Below, piece after piece: positions 34,128 through 43,367 of a DNA stretch of 64,000 nt. Below the pieces are notes generated by a model that was given only the letters and a program-made list of their open reading frames with translations, was not told where the DNA came from and did not search any database. The position numbers and the translations under genes were made by a program. The stretch is from CAZGUG01 sp964625335. Lineage in GTDB: Bacteria > Bacillota > Clostridia > Ch29. Each line of letters starts with the position of its first letter. Within the stretch, counting starts at the first letter, position 1. The DNA is taken from NCBI GenBank assembly GCA_964625335.1, contig CAZVBE010000007.1, positions 1 through 64,000 on the forward strand, read 5' to 3'.

Positions 34128-35315
34128 TTATAATATTTTCATTTCCCGGCCTACCTTTTGGAATATGTCTGCTGCGCGGTCAAGCTGCTGCTTTGTGTGT
34201 TCGGCGGTGACTATGGTCCTTACCCTGGCGGTACCCTTAGGTACGGTGGGGAATGCAATGCCCTGAGCGAACACTCCCTCTTCGAACAGCCTGTCGCTAA
34301 ACTTCATCGCTTTTGCCTCTTGGCCTATTATTACGGGAGTTATCGGTGTTTGGCTTCTGCCTGTGTTAAATCCAAGGTCCTCCAGCTTCGCTTTGAAATA
34401 CCTTGCATTGTCCCACAGCCTGTCGGTGTACTGTGTGGATTCCATAAGCATTTTCACCGCTTGTATGACCGCTCCCACCACAGCCGGCGGATGGGCTGTG
34501 CTGAACAAAAAGGGCCTGCCCCTATGCTTGAGCCAGTCCACCAGCACCTGGGTACCGGCAACATAGCCTCCCATTACACCTATAGCCTTTGAAAGGGTAC
34601 CTATGGTAAAATCCACCCTCCCGTGAAGCCCGAAATGGTCAACAGTACCCCTGCCGCTTTCTCCCAGGACACCGCTGGCATGGGCATCGTCAATATAGGT
34701 CATGCACTCGTACCTTTCCGCAAGCTCTACTATCTCGGGCAGCTTCGCAATATCTCCATCCATACTGAACACCCCGTCAGTGATAATAAGACGGTTCCTG
34801 TACCTGTGGCTGTTTTCCCTCAGTACCCTTTCCAGGTCATCCATATCCGAATGTTTAAACCTCACGGTTTTCGCCTTGGAAAGGCGGCAGCCGTCGATAA
34901 TGCTTGCATGATTGAGCTCATCGGATATAATAAGGTCCCCGTCCTCCATAACCGCCGGAATGGTACCCGAGTTGCAGGTAAGACCCGATTGGAAAACGAT
35001 AACCGCTTCCTCCCTTTTGAACTCTGCCAATACCTCTTCCATTTGATTATGTATATCCATGGTACCTATTATGGTCCTTACCGCTCCCGCCCCTGCACCG
35101 TATTTTTCCACCGCCTGTATGGCAGCCTTTTTAAGCCGTGGGTGGTTGGCAAATCCAAGATAGTTGTTGGAAGAAAGGTTAATTACCTCCTTGCCGTTAA
35201 TAACCGACAGGGCTCCCGAAGGTCCCTGGAGCTCGGGAAGCTTACGATATACTCCCTGCTCCCTTAGTTCTCCGATTTTATCCTTTAAATACTGCATTTC
35301 ATGCACACCAGACAT
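34128..35315 (-). CDS. kbl: Glycine C-acetyltransferase (2-amino-3-ketobutyrate CoA ligase)
   Basis: 395 aa PLP enzyme of the alpha-oxoamine synthase family. It cleaves 2-amino-3-ketobutyrate with CoA to glycine and acetyl-CoA. Visible motifs: INLSSNNYLGFANHPRL, SDELNHASIIDGCRLS, TYIDDAHASGVLGESGRG (Asp and His that hold PLP) and TIGTLSKAIGVMGGY with the Schiff-base Lys. Two ATGs are close to AAGGAGG; the second, eight bases away, was chosen. It follows tdh by 12 bp, so threonine would be converted to glycine that feeds the glycine reductase operon. Related biotin-pathway BioF is excluded mainly by the tdh neighbour. Confidence 0.94.
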   Translation of the reverse strand: MSGVHEMQYLKDKIGELREQGVYRKLPELQGPSGALSVINGKEVINLSSNNYLGFANHPRLKKAAIQAVEKYGAGAGAVRTIIGTMDIHNQMEEVLAEFKREEAVIVFQSGLTCNSGTIPAVMEDGDLIISDELNHASIIDGCRLSKAKTVRFKHSDMDDLERVLRENSHRYRNRLIITDGVFSMDGDIAKLPEIVELAERYECMTYIDDAHASGVLGESGRGTVDHFGLHGRVDFTIGTLSKAIGVMGGYVAGTQVLVDWLKHRGRPFLFSTAHPPAVVGAVIQAVKMLMESTQYTDRLWDNARYFKAKLEDLGFNTGRSQTPITPVIIGQEAKAMKFSDRLFEEGVFAQGIAFPTVPKGTARVRTIVTAEHTKQQLDRAADIFQKVGREMKIL

Positions 35316-35327
35316 TTTCATTCCTCC

Positions 35328-36374
35328 TTACCTGTTGGGATATAGTATAACCTTGCCGCAATTGCCCGAATCCATAAGCTCCATGCCCTTTTGGTATTCT
35401 TCCAGGGAAAAATGGTGGGTAATAACCGGCTGGATATTCAGCCTTCCCGAAGCCAAAAGTCCCTTGACCCGGAACCACGTGTCGTACATCTGTCTTCCAG
35501 TTATTCCCTTCACGGTTACTCCTTTGAATATTAACTTCTCGCTCAGCTCAAGCTCCACAGGTTTTGACGGCAGTCCCAGCAGCGAAATCCTTCCCCCTCG
35601 CTTTACCATATCAAGTGACTGCTTAATGACATTAATACTGCCGGACATTTCCGCAACAACATCCACACCGTGACCGCCTGTTTCCTCAAGTATACCTTCC
35701 AATACATTCTCCCTTGACGCATTAAAGACCCTGTTGGCTCCCAACTTTTTTGCAAGGTCTATTCTGTATTCATTAATATCGCTGGCAAATACCGCAGATG
35801 CTCCCACCGCCCTTGCTACAGCGACCGCCATCAGACCTATCGGTCCGCAGCCGGTTATAAGTACCGTCCTGCCTATGATATCTCCCGAAAGCAGCGTATG
35901 TACGGCATTCCCAAGGGGTTCCTGGATGGACGCCAGCCCGGGGTCTATGCCTTTGTCATTAACCCATGCGTTAGATTCAGGAATAGCCACATATTCGGCA
36001 AACACTCCGTCCACATCCACCCCGAGTATATGCGTGTCCATACACACATGCCCTTTTCCGGTGAGACATAAGGGACATCTGCCGCATACAATATGGGTCT
36101 CGGCCGAAACCAGGTCCCCTGCCTTTACGGAAGTGACACCCTTTCCTGTCTCTACTACCTCTCCGCAAAACTCATGACCCATTATTTTGGGTGGCTTGAT
36201 CCTGCCCTGTGCCCATTCATTCCACATATAAATGTGATGATCGGTACCGCAAATGGAAGCAGCCAAAACCTTAACCAGTATTTCTCCGGGACCTGTGGCA
36301 GGTATATCAACCTGCAGCAGTTCACCCCCCGGTGCTGCCGTTTTCTTTACCACGGCCTTCATTTGTCCTTTCAT
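35328..36374 (-). CDS. tdh: L-threonine 3-dehydrogenase (zinc MDR family)
   Basis: 348 aa. It oxidises threonine to 2-amino-3-ketobutyrate with NAD+. Catalytic zinc ligands are in ASICGTDHHIYMWNEWAQ and MGHEFCGEV; the structural zinc has CGRCPLCLTGKGHVC; the Rossmann motif is ITGCGPIGLMAVAV and the Asp that selects NAD is in FASDINEYR. The HHIYMWNEW segment distinguishes Tdh from general sorbitol/alcohol dehydrogenases. ATG taken after GGGGGAAGATAT; an alternative ATG four codons later has AAAGGA. First gene of the tdh-kbl pair. Confidence 0.95.
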   Translation of the reverse strand: MKGQMKAVVKKTAAPGGELLQVDIPATGPGEILVKVLAASICGTDHHIYMWNEWAQGRIKPPKIMGHEFCGEVVETGKGVTSVKAGDLVSAETHIVCGRCPLCLTGKGHVCMDTHILGVDVDGVFAEYVAIPESNAWVNDKGIDPGLASIQEPLGNAVHTLLSGDIIGRTVLITGCGPIGLMAVAVARAVGASAVFASDINEYRIDLAKKLGANRVFNASRENVLEGILEETGGHGVDVVAEMSGSINVIKQSLDMVKRGGRISLLGLPSKPVELELSEKLIFKGVTVKGITGRQMYDTWFRVKGLLASGRLNIQPVITHHFSLEEYQKGMELMDSGNCGKVILYPNR

Positions 36375-36637
36375 ATATCTTCCCCCTCCGATACCGGACA
36401 TATGTCCGGCTATTGACTTGAAACCCTCCACTAATATTATACTATAGGTTAATCCAATTTCCTCCATACATTAAAAAAAATGATAGCCGGCTCACTGTCA
36501 TATTTGCATGGATATTTAAATACTTGCCTGCAATTCTATTATTCCTGTAATTGATTTTTATTGCCATTGGTTTTAGAATATAATATTAGGGTAGATATAA
36601 AAATAGTTTTATTACATTCAAAAAGGAGGCTGAAAAC

Positions 36638-37807
36638 ATGGACGGCTACACACCCGAAAACCCGAATGACGGCAATTATCACAGAGAGCACCCCCGTCGA
36701 CGGTCCGGCGCCTTTAAAGCCTTTTTATTTGCCCTGATAGGGGCAATGGTGGGAAGCCTTTTTACTATCTATTTTATGCCGGTTATACTGGAAAATAATA
36801 TTATTCAACCACCGCCCGGTGGTCAGTCCCAGATAATTATAGAACCAAAGCAGGACATTTCTATCGTGCCCGCAGTTGCACAAAAAGCCACTCCTGCAGT
36901 TGTTGGGGTTACCACCGTAACCCTCCAGAGGGATATGTACTTTGGTACCCTGCGCCGGGGTCAGGGAGTGGGTTCAGGATTTATAGTAAATTCGGATGGA
37001 TATATTTTAACCAATGACCATGTAATTAACAGCGGCCAGGCTGAAGAAATCACCGTTTTGTTCAACGACGGAACTGAAAAAAATGCAAAGGTTTTGTGGA
37101 ACAGCAGCGCCCTTGATATGGCCGTTCTCAAGGTGGACGCCCAAAACCTGCCGGTGGTGGATTTAGGGGACAGCGATGCTCTTATAGTAGGGGAAATCGC
37201 TGTCGCCATTGGCAATCCCCTGGGGCTTGACTTTCAGCGAAGCGTTACGTCGGGAGTTATAAGCGGCCTCCACAGGACCGTTCAGTTATCTCAAACAGAA
37301 ATAATGGAAGACCTGATACAAACGGATGCGTCGATAAATCCGGGTAACAGCGGCGGACCCCTTTTAGACGCCAAGGGCGAGGTAATTGGAATAAATACCG
37401 CCAAGATTTCGTCCAACGTGGCGGAAGGGCTTGGATTTGCCATACCTATAAATCAGGCCAAGCCTATATTGGAGCAGATAATTGAAGAGGGTAAATTCAC
37501 CATGGTGTATCTTGGCATAAGCGGCATTGACGTTCAGGCGGTAAGACGGCAGTTCAATATAGATATCAGCATTGATGAAGGCGTTTATGTGTTTGAAGTG
37601 GAGCAAGACACCCCTGTTGACATTGCCGGTATAACCGCCGGCGATATAATCACCGAACTAAACGGTAAGGAAATAAACGGGATGAGCCAGCTGACCCGGG
37701 AGCTTCACAAATACAAGCCCGGTGATACCATAACTGTAACATATTACAGAGGGAAAACCGAAAACAACGTGGAGGTTAAGCTGGTTGCCCGGCCAGAGGG
37801 CCTTTAA
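36638..37807 (+). CDS. HtrA/DegP-type serine protease, membrane anchored
   Basis: 389 aa. A signal anchor at about residues 25-50 is followed by a Pro/Gly linker, a trypsin-like domain with the full triad His 128 (TNDHVI), Asp 160 (LDMAVLKV) and Ser 238 (NPGNSGGPL), and one PDZ domain (about 300-385, VEQDTPVDIAGITAGDIITELNG). Such enzymes degrade misfolded proteins outside the membrane. ATG follows AAAGGAGGCTGAAAAC. It stands alone, divergent from tdh and ended by a strong terminator. Confidence 0.95.
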   Translation: MDGYTPENPNDGNYHREHPRRRSGAFKAFLFALIGAMVGSLFTIYFMPVILENNIIQPPPGGQSQIIIEPKQDISIVPAVAQKATPAVVGVTTVTLQRDMYFGTLRRGQGVGSGFIVNSDGYILTNDHVINSGQAEEITVLFNDGTEKNAKVLWNSSALDMAVLKVDAQNLPVVDLGDSDALIVGEIAVAIGNPLGLDFQRSVTSGVISGLHRTVQLSQTEIMEDLIQTDASINPGNSGGPLLDAKGEVIGINTAKISSNVAEGLGFAIPINQAKPILEQIIEEGKFTMVYLGISGIDVQAVRRQFNIDISIDEGVYVFEVEQDTPVDIAGITAGDIITELNGKEINGMSQLTRELHKYKPGDTITVTYYRGKTENNVEVKLVARPEGL

Positions 37808-37842
37808 AAAATGTATCGGTCCTTTGACCGATACATTTTTTC
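37807..37842. terminator. Bidirectional terminator after htrA
   Basis: AAAAATGTATCGGTC and GACCGATACATTTTT form a 15-bp stem around CTTT; A and T tracts on either side serve both the plus-strand htrA and the converging B3/B4 gene. Confidence 0.9.
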
Positions 37843-37845
37843 CTT

Positions 37846-38547
37846 TTACAGTTCCACCTCATTGTTTTGTATATTGACAACATGCCTTTCCACCCTGCAC
37901 CCGAAATGTTTTTCAAGCAGCACGGCAAGGCGATTTCTTGCCTCCAGCATTCTGTTGCAGTTTTCTCCCATAAAACCGTCAATAGGGAAAAATATATTGC
38001 GGCTGTCAGCGGTTACCTTGCCCCTGTCGCTCTGCCGCCATATCCATTTTCTTGTCCTTATTCTTTTATCATCCGCGTAAACAAGCTCTCCGGGCTCCAC
38101 CGCTTCCTGTTCAGTTTCCCCCAGCGGTATAAAGGTATCGCCTTCTGTGGCAAACCTTACGGCTATATCTCCCTCAAGGGCATCCATATCATGGGCCCCC
38201 ATCGGAAGCATATATTCCATGGATACCGCATTGGCAAGGTCCACCACCGGATTTATCGATGGCAGGACACCACCCTTTGCCACTCTCTTTACCATAGCCT
38301 CGATGGAACTCATGTATTTGTTGGGATTATACCCCAGTTTGGAGAATGCCATCCTGTAAGGGACTATTTTCCTGTTTGTCTTAATATCAGTGTCACCTAT
38401 TTCTTCCCTTATCTTCTCCATTGAAGTCCTTAAGAGTTCTTTGGCTTCCTGTTCCCAAACCCTGTTGTCTATACCGTATGCCGCCACTACTGCAAAACAA
38501 ACATTTGGCAGCCCTTCAAACACCTCAGGATATACTATGAATTTCAT
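37846..38547 (-). CDS. B3/B4 (PheT tRNA-binding-like) domain protein
   Basis: 233 aa. Most of the protein matches the stand-alone B3/4 domain known from the phenylalanyl-tRNA synthetase beta subunit: IVPYRMAFSKLGYNPNKYMSS, LPSINPVVDLANAVSMEYML, PMGAHDMDAL and the tail with IFFPIDGFMGENCNRMLEA. Free-standing members are proposed to help remove mischarged aminoacyl groups, but this is not established for this protein. ATG start; probably a single gene or paired with queG upstream, 57 bp away. Confidence 0.85.
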   Translation of the reverse strand: MKFIVYPEVFEGLPNVCFAVVAAYGIDNRVWEQEAKELLRTSMEKIREEIGDTDIKTNRKIVPYRMAFSKLGYNPNKYMSSIEAMVKRVAKGGVLPSINPVVDLANAVSMEYMLPMGAHDMDALEGDIAVRFATEGDTFIPLGETEQEAVEPGELVYADDKRIRTRKWIWRQSDRGKVTADSRNIFFPIDGFMGENCNRMLEARNRLAVLLEKHFGCRVERHVVNIQNNEVEL

Positions 38548-38604
38548 TGAACTCCCTCCTTTTCACTTTTTAGGTTACCCGCATAAAAATATATAAATCT
38601 GTTA

Positions 38605-39696
38605 TTATGACTGTGCCAACCCTTCAAGGGCAGCCTTAACCTCTTTCAAGACATATTCGTTCTTCTCGCAGTCGAGGCTTTCTGTGAGCATTTCCCTTGC
38701 TCTTTCTCCGTCTATTTGTCCCACTGCCCAGGCAGCATGCCCCCTGATAGTGGGCGACGGATGCTCCAGCGCCGTTTTCAGGGCTCCTAAACCCTTCTTA
38801 TCTCCGAGGTTGCCAAGGGCTATTACTGCGTTTCTTTTAAGGAGGTTTAGCCCCCTCCAGCCCAAAGCACTGTGCCTGTACCTTCTGTCAAACTCCGTCC
38901 TGTCCATGTTGACCAGTTCCTCCAACCCAACACTGTTTTCCTCCCCTTTACAAAGACTGCTGCTGCTGTTATGGGGACAACTCAAAAGGCACCTGTCGCA
39001 TCCATAAACACTGGTTCCCATTTTGCCCCTTATTTCCCGGGGTATAACACCCCTTTTTTGTGTCAGAAAGGAAATGCATTTCCGGGCATCCAGTGTATAG
39101 GGTTTTACCAGTGCGCCGGTGGGACAGTTTTCAATACAACGGGTACATCTGCCGCAATCGCCTTCCAGGGGACTATCCGGCTCAAGCTCCAGGTTTGTCA
39201 GCATCTCTCCCAGAAATACCCCCGACCCCGATGAAGGGGTGATTATGGAACAGTTCTTACCATACCATCCTATACCTGACCGGCAGGCAACCTCCCTGTC
39301 TGCAAGGGGTCCCGTATCTACCATAATTGCGTACCGGAATCCTTCCACCCTTTCGGAAATATACCCGGCAGATTGCTCCAGTTTTGATTTAAGCAGCCGG
39401 TGATAATCCTCCCCCGTTGCGCTTCCGCTAATAGTTCCGTTCAGGCCCATGGTCTGCATATTTTGATAAAGAGCGTAGGGATAAGCAACGGCGATTATTG
39501 ACCTCACCCAGTCATAGTGCACACATGGGCAGCATCGTTCCTGCAGGCTTCCCTTTTCAAAGCCCGACAGATAGCCCGAACTTCGTCTTTCGTCCAGTAC
39601 CTTTTCCAGCCTTTCAAAGGGCCCGGGATGGGTAAATCCCACAGAGCATACTCCCAGTTGTGTTATATATTCCCTGATTTGCTCCTTTGTAATCAT
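38605..39696 (-). CDS. queG: Epoxyqueuosine reductase QueG-like, with HEAT repeats
   Basis: 363 aa. QueG reduces epoxyqueuosine in tRNA to queuosine using cobalamin and two [4Fe-4S] clusters. Cluster motifs are CGRCTRCIENCPTGA and CDRCLLSCPHN, with the conserved catalytic-region Asp in MVDTGPLADREVA and the RSGIGWYGKN segment. The C-terminal ~80 residues (RNAVIALGNLGDKKGLGALK, RGHAAWAVGQIDG) are HEAT-like repeats, common in clostridial members. ATG after GGAGG with nine-base spacing. Its need for cobalamin fits the cob genes elsewhere in the window; no queuosine biosynthesis genes are adjacent. Confidence 0.92.
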   Translation of the reverse strand: MITKEQIREYITQLGVCSVGFTHPGPFERLEKVLDERRSSGYLSGFEKGSLQERCCPCVHYDWVRSIIAVAYPYALYQNMQTMGLNGTISGSATGEDYHRLLKSKLEQSAGYISERVEGFRYAIMVDTGPLADREVACRSGIGWYGKNCSIITPSSGSGVFLGEMLTNLELEPDSPLEGDCGRCTRCIENCPTGALVKPYTLDARKCISFLTQKRGVIPREIRGKMGTSVYGCDRCLLSCPHNSSSSLCKGEENSVGLEELVNMDRTEFDRRYRHSALGWRGLNLLKRNAVIALGNLGDKKGLGALKTALEHPSPTIRGHAAWAVGQIDGERAREMLTESLDCEKNEYVLKEVKAALEGLAQS

Positions 39697-40120
39697 ACAA
39701 AAATGCCTCCATAACATTCAATTATTTCTACTATAGAACAGTTTTTTATATTATACCACGCCTGTCAATTCAAATTATCGATATATGTCGTTAATATGAC
39801 AAGGTGCCTTATCAGCGCCGTCATTGGCGTCTAGTATGTTATAAAACAATAAAACACTAATTATTTTGTTTGCGCGTATTTAGCGAAAACTGTCTGACAA
39901 TGAACCCACGAAGCAAAGTATCCGTTTTATTGAAGAAAAGCAAATGACCCATTAGGACAAGTTTCTTATAGGATTGGTGCTAATATTGAATTGTCAACGC
40001 ATGTGACAGGCGGGCCAAGGCTTCGGCAGGAAATGGGAGAGGGGGTGATGAACGGATCCGACTGCTTCACTGAGGGCCCGGCCAAAGGATAGAATTAAAA
40101 TAAAAGGAAGGAGAGAAAAA
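39697..40120 (+). other. 424-bp intergenic region before the first M14 peptidase
   Basis: A divergent spacer between queG and the peptidase gene. The left half is AT-rich. Near the right end a 14-codon frame (40048-40092, MNGSDCFTEGPAKG) begins just behind GGGAGAGGGGGTG and stops 28 bp before the peptidase ATG. The peptidase itself has AAAGGAAGGAGAGAAAAA as ribosome site. No tRNA, repeat or convincing terminator was seen. Confidence 0.4.
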
Positions 40121-42397
40121 ATGAAAAAGCGAATTTGGTTAATTTTACTTACAGCAGCTTTGGTTTTAGGTCTTACATTGCCCACCGCCTTAGCAGCACC
40201 TTACTGGGATGCACCGGTAGATTATTCGGAGGGTTCAAGAACCTACACCAACTATACATACTATTCCGAAATAGCGCAGATTTTGAGGGATATTGAAACC
40301 ACCAGCAACCGTGTTCAAATCGAGGTTATAGGCCAATCAGCCGCAGGCCACGACCTTTTCCTGGCAATTGTTTCGGATCCATCATCCGGAGGCAGGCTGG
40401 GAAGATATCAGGCTTTCCGCAATACAATGCTCAAAGACCCCCAAAAAGCCCAGGAAATGATGGAACAGGGCAATGCAGATTTCAAGGTTCCCATATTCAT
40501 TAATGCCAGTATCCACGGGAATGAACCGACGGGAACGGACGCCGCCCTCAGGATGCTAAAAACCCTGGCTTATGAAGATACCGAAGAGGTTCAAAACATT
40601 CTGGAAAACACCATCGTTTTAATCAACATTTCCCAAAACCCCGACGGCAGAATAGTAAAAACCAGAGCCAACAGTGTGGGCACCGATGTAAACAGGGATT
40701 TCATTACCCAGTCCCAGCCCGAATCGAAAATAACGGTTGAGCAGATAGTAAGATGGAACCCGATGATTTTCCTTGACCTGCACGGCCATGTTAATCCTAT
40801 GCTGATAGAGCCCTGCACGCCCCCCCACAACCCCAACTACGAATACGACCTGTTTATAAAATGGGCCTTTGACCAGGCAGTGGCTATGGGTGAAGCGGTT
40901 AAGGCAAATACAAGCTATAATTACCAGATTCCCTACCGTGACAGAGCTGCAGGCTGGGATGATTACCCACCTATTTTCACCCCCATGTATGCCATGTACC
41001 ACGGGGCCTATGGCCATACGCTCGAAACGCCAAGGGCAAGCAACGAGGGACTGGATGCCCATTATTACGCCATTATGGCGGCGGCCACCTTTGCTGCCGA
41101 CAACAAAATGGAGATGTTCCATGACCAGATAGAAATCTACAAGCGGGGCATAACTTCATACTTCCAGGACGAAAAGGGATTCCCGGAGGCTTACATTATA
41201 CCTGTAGACAAAGACAACCAGATGGACCCCATACAGGCTGCCCGGGTGGTGGATTTCTTACTATTTAACGACATTGAAGTCAAGGAAGCCCGCCGTCCCT
41301 TTACGGCAGACGGAGCAGAATACCCCGCCGGAACCTATGTGGTCATGATGAACCAGCCCAAGCGGGGCCTTGCCAATACCATACTGTGGGAAGGCGAAGA
41401 CATAAGCGATGATATAAGCTCCATGTACGATATCTCGGGCTGGAACATTCCCGAAACGTGGGGTATAAACCGTGTGGCGGTAACATCGGGGTTCAATGCC
41501 CAGCTAACCGATGTGAACAAAGCCGGCTATCCCAAGGGTACAATACCCTCCCAGGCCCAATACTATGTGATACCCAACTACACAAACAATGCAATTAAAG
41601 CCGTAAACAGACTCCTTGACCTTGATTTGCCGGTTGGCATGGTGAGCGGGGAACTTGAAGGCTTTGGCGCAGGCGCCTTTTTGGTTCCTGCCAAAGGAAA
41701 CAACCAGGTAATGGGTGAACTGGCCCGTGAATACAACCTGGAGATTGGCGGCGTTTCAGAGGCTGATGTTGAGGTAAAAGAACTGCGTAAACCCAAAATT
41801 GCGGTTCACACGCCCTGGGACGCTGAGTTTGTACTTGAAAATATGGGCTTTGACGTCGAATACTTAAGCGAAACGGCGGTCAGGAATAATATACAGGATT
41901 ACGACGTACTTGTGAACTATTACAACAGGACAAATGCTGCTACCAGAAACGCTGTTCGCGGCTTTGTATCCGGCGGCGGAGGGTATGTGGGCCTTGGCGC
42001 AAACAGTATAGCCATGGCTGCTAATACGGGCCTTTTGGATGTCAGCTACAATTCCGGAGGTTCAAACGACAATGGTGTAATCCGGGTTACTAACGACCCC
42101 GGTGCCCTGGTCACCGCCAACTATCCCGCAGAAGGCTTCGGCTTTGTTTACCGTCCCGGATGGATTACCCGGGTGGGAGAAGGCGTCAGTGTGGCAGCCA
42201 CCATCATTGACAGCCCGGATTTCTTCATGGCCGGCCACTGGAGGAACAGAAAAGATGCCCAGGGAAGCCCTGTAATAGCATACGGCGATTACGGTGAAGG
42301 AAAAGCTGTCGTTTTCGGGACCGAGCCTGTTTTCAGGGCCCATCCGGAAGGGTATTTCCGCTCGGTTGCCAATGCAATTTTTTATACCCTGGACTAG
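40121..42397 (+). CDS. Secreted M14 family zinc metallocarboxypeptidase
   Basis: 758 aa. A signal peptide (MKKRIWLILLTAALVLGLTL, cleavage near ALA-AP at 26) shows export. Zinc ligands of the M14 fold: HxxE in ASIHGNEPTG (His 132, Glu 135) and a His in FLDLHGHVNP (about 221-223); the general-base Glu is in GHTLETPRAS (Glu 302); NPDG and VNRDF are also typical. Residues ~380-758 form an extra region with AVRGFVSGGGGYVGLGANS near 640, resembling a glutamine-amidotransferase-like beta-galactosidase/ThuA-type fold. Expected to trim external peptides. Second such gene lies 1 kb downstream. Confidence 0.9.
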   Translation: MKKRIWLILLTAALVLGLTLPTALAAPYWDAPVDYSEGSRTYTNYTYYSEIAQILRDIETTSNRVQIEVIGQSAAGHDLFLAIVSDPSSGGRLGRYQAFRNTMLKDPQKAQEMMEQGNADFKVPIFINASIHGNEPTGTDAALRMLKTLAYEDTEEVQNILENTIVLINISQNPDGRIVKTRANSVGTDVNRDFITQSQPESKITVEQIVRWNPMIFLDLHGHVNPMLIEPCTPPHNPNYEYDLFIKWAFDQAVAMGEAVKANTSYNYQIPYRDRAAGWDDYPPIFTPMYAMYHGAYGHTLETPRASNEGLDAHYYAIMAAATFAADNKMEMFHDQIEIYKRGITSYFQDEKGFPEAYIIPVDKDNQMDPIQAARVVDFLLFNDIEVKEARRPFTADGAEYPAGTYVVMMNQPKRGLANTILWEGEDISDDISSMYDISGWNIPETWGINRVAVTSGFNAQLTDVNKAGYPKGTIPSQAQYYVIPNYTNNAIKAVNRLLDLDLPVGMVSGELEGFGAGAFLVPAKGNNQVMGELAREYNLEIGGVSEADVEVKELRKPKIAVHTPWDAEFVLENMGFDVEYLSETAVRNNIQDYDVLVNYYNRTNAATRNAVRGFVSGGGGYVGLGANSIAMAANTGLLDVSYNSGGSNDNGVIRVTNDPGALVTANYPAEGFGFVYRPGWITRVGEGVSVAATIIDSPDFFMAGHWRNRKDAQGSPVIAYGDYGEGKAVVFGTEPVFRAHPEGYFRSVANAIFYTLD

Positions 42398-42436
42398 CAA
42401 AAAACGAGGGGCGGCTTGCCGCCCCTCGTTTTTTAA
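42398..42436. terminator. Terminator after the first M14 peptidase
   Basis: AAAAAACGAGGGGCGGC and GCCGCCCCTCGTTTTTT form a very GC-rich stem with an exposed TT loop and T tract, directly behind the stop codon. It can serve both directions. Confidence 0.92.
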
Positions 42437-42482
42437 ATAAGTATCTCTGTTTACTATATCCCGGGTTGATAAAATTATATTT

Positions 42483-43106
42483 CTATTGATTTTTAATCCT
42501 TGAGAAAAACATATTTCTGGTCTTAACTCCCAGTTTCTTAAAAATACTGCTTACATGTGTTTTTACGGTTGTTTCCGATATAAACAGAGCGGCTGCTATT
42601 TCTTTATTGGTATATCTGTGTGTGAGCAGAGAATATACGTCCCTTTCCCTGATTGTCAGGTCAACATTTCCGGGTATATCCCCATTAAAATCCACATGAT
42701 CTTTCCTTGTAATCATTTTTTTAAAGGTTTTCGGAATTACCATTATGTCGTTCAGGCAAATAGCCTCCAATATAAACGGAAGCTGATACATGTTAATAGG
42801 TTGAAAGTAGCTGTCAATATCGCTCTCAAGCGCTTTAAAAAACAAATTATGGTCGTCGCTTTCATCCAACATTATTACAGCCGTCTTTAAGCAAACGGTC
42901 TTTATCGTCTTTATGACTTTCAAAGCCATGTCCTTATCTTCGTTTGCACATATTGCTATATCCGGCTGTATATCTGTAATGGTATTACTTATCACGTCCA
43001 AGTCAGCCTGGGGTATTATTTTAACTATATGATTTGTATATTCGGATAAAAATTTGTTCACATTAAGGTATTTTTTATCCGAAGCAACAATAACAATTCG
43101 CAGCAT
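42483..43106 (-). CDS. LuxR-type DNA-binding regulator with degenerate receiver-like domain
   Basis: 207 aa. The C-terminal LuxR/GerE helix-turn-helix is clear (LTIRERDVYSLL, NKEIAAALFISETTVKTHVS, IFKKLGVKTRN; about residues 148-203). Residues 1-120 look like a response-regulator receiver (LRIVIVASDKKYLNVNKFL) but the strand expected to carry the phosphorylated Asp reads DIAICANEDKD, lacking it at the usual place. No partner kinase is adjacent. It is encoded opposite and between two secreted M14 peptidases, so control of those genes is a reasonable guess only. Confidence 0.82.
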   Translation of the reverse strand: MLRIVIVASDKKYLNVNKFLSEYTNHIVKIIPQADLDVISNTITDIQPDIAICANEDKDMALKVIKTIKTVCLKTAVIMLDESDDHNLFFKALESDIDSYFQPINMYQLPFILEAICLNDIMVIPKTFKKMITRKDHVDFNGDIPGNVDLTIRERDVYSLLTHRYTNKEIAAALFISETTVKTHVSSIFKKLGVKTRNMFFSRIKNQ

Positions 43107-43367
43107 TTTGCAAAAACCTCCTCAGGAAAGGTTGATTGGAAACAATCGCTTAAATTTCGGGGGTTTATTACATTTTATTACATTACTATTATATTTTTCC
43201 TATATACTAATTCGCAGCTAATCCGGATATTCCTTCTTTTTTCCTTTTGCCGTCGTATAAAAATCCTACCAAAAGTAGGACATGGTTGTATATTACCCGA
43301 TAGGATATTCTATTAAAATTTAATATGCAGCACCAAGGAAAATAATAAATATAAGGAGTGGGGAAAA

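Noticed and set aside
38970..38980. GGGGACA in queG as a further copy of the dispersed repeat
   Set aside because: Only the 7-mer matches; none of the flanking blocks (CCTTGCTGCGG, GGTGTGTCCCC) is present and it lies in coding sequence.
40619..41122. 167-codon minus-strand frame inside the first M14 peptidase gene
   Set aside because: It is antisense to a well-supported metallopeptidase with intact catalytic residues; composition is that of a shadow frame.
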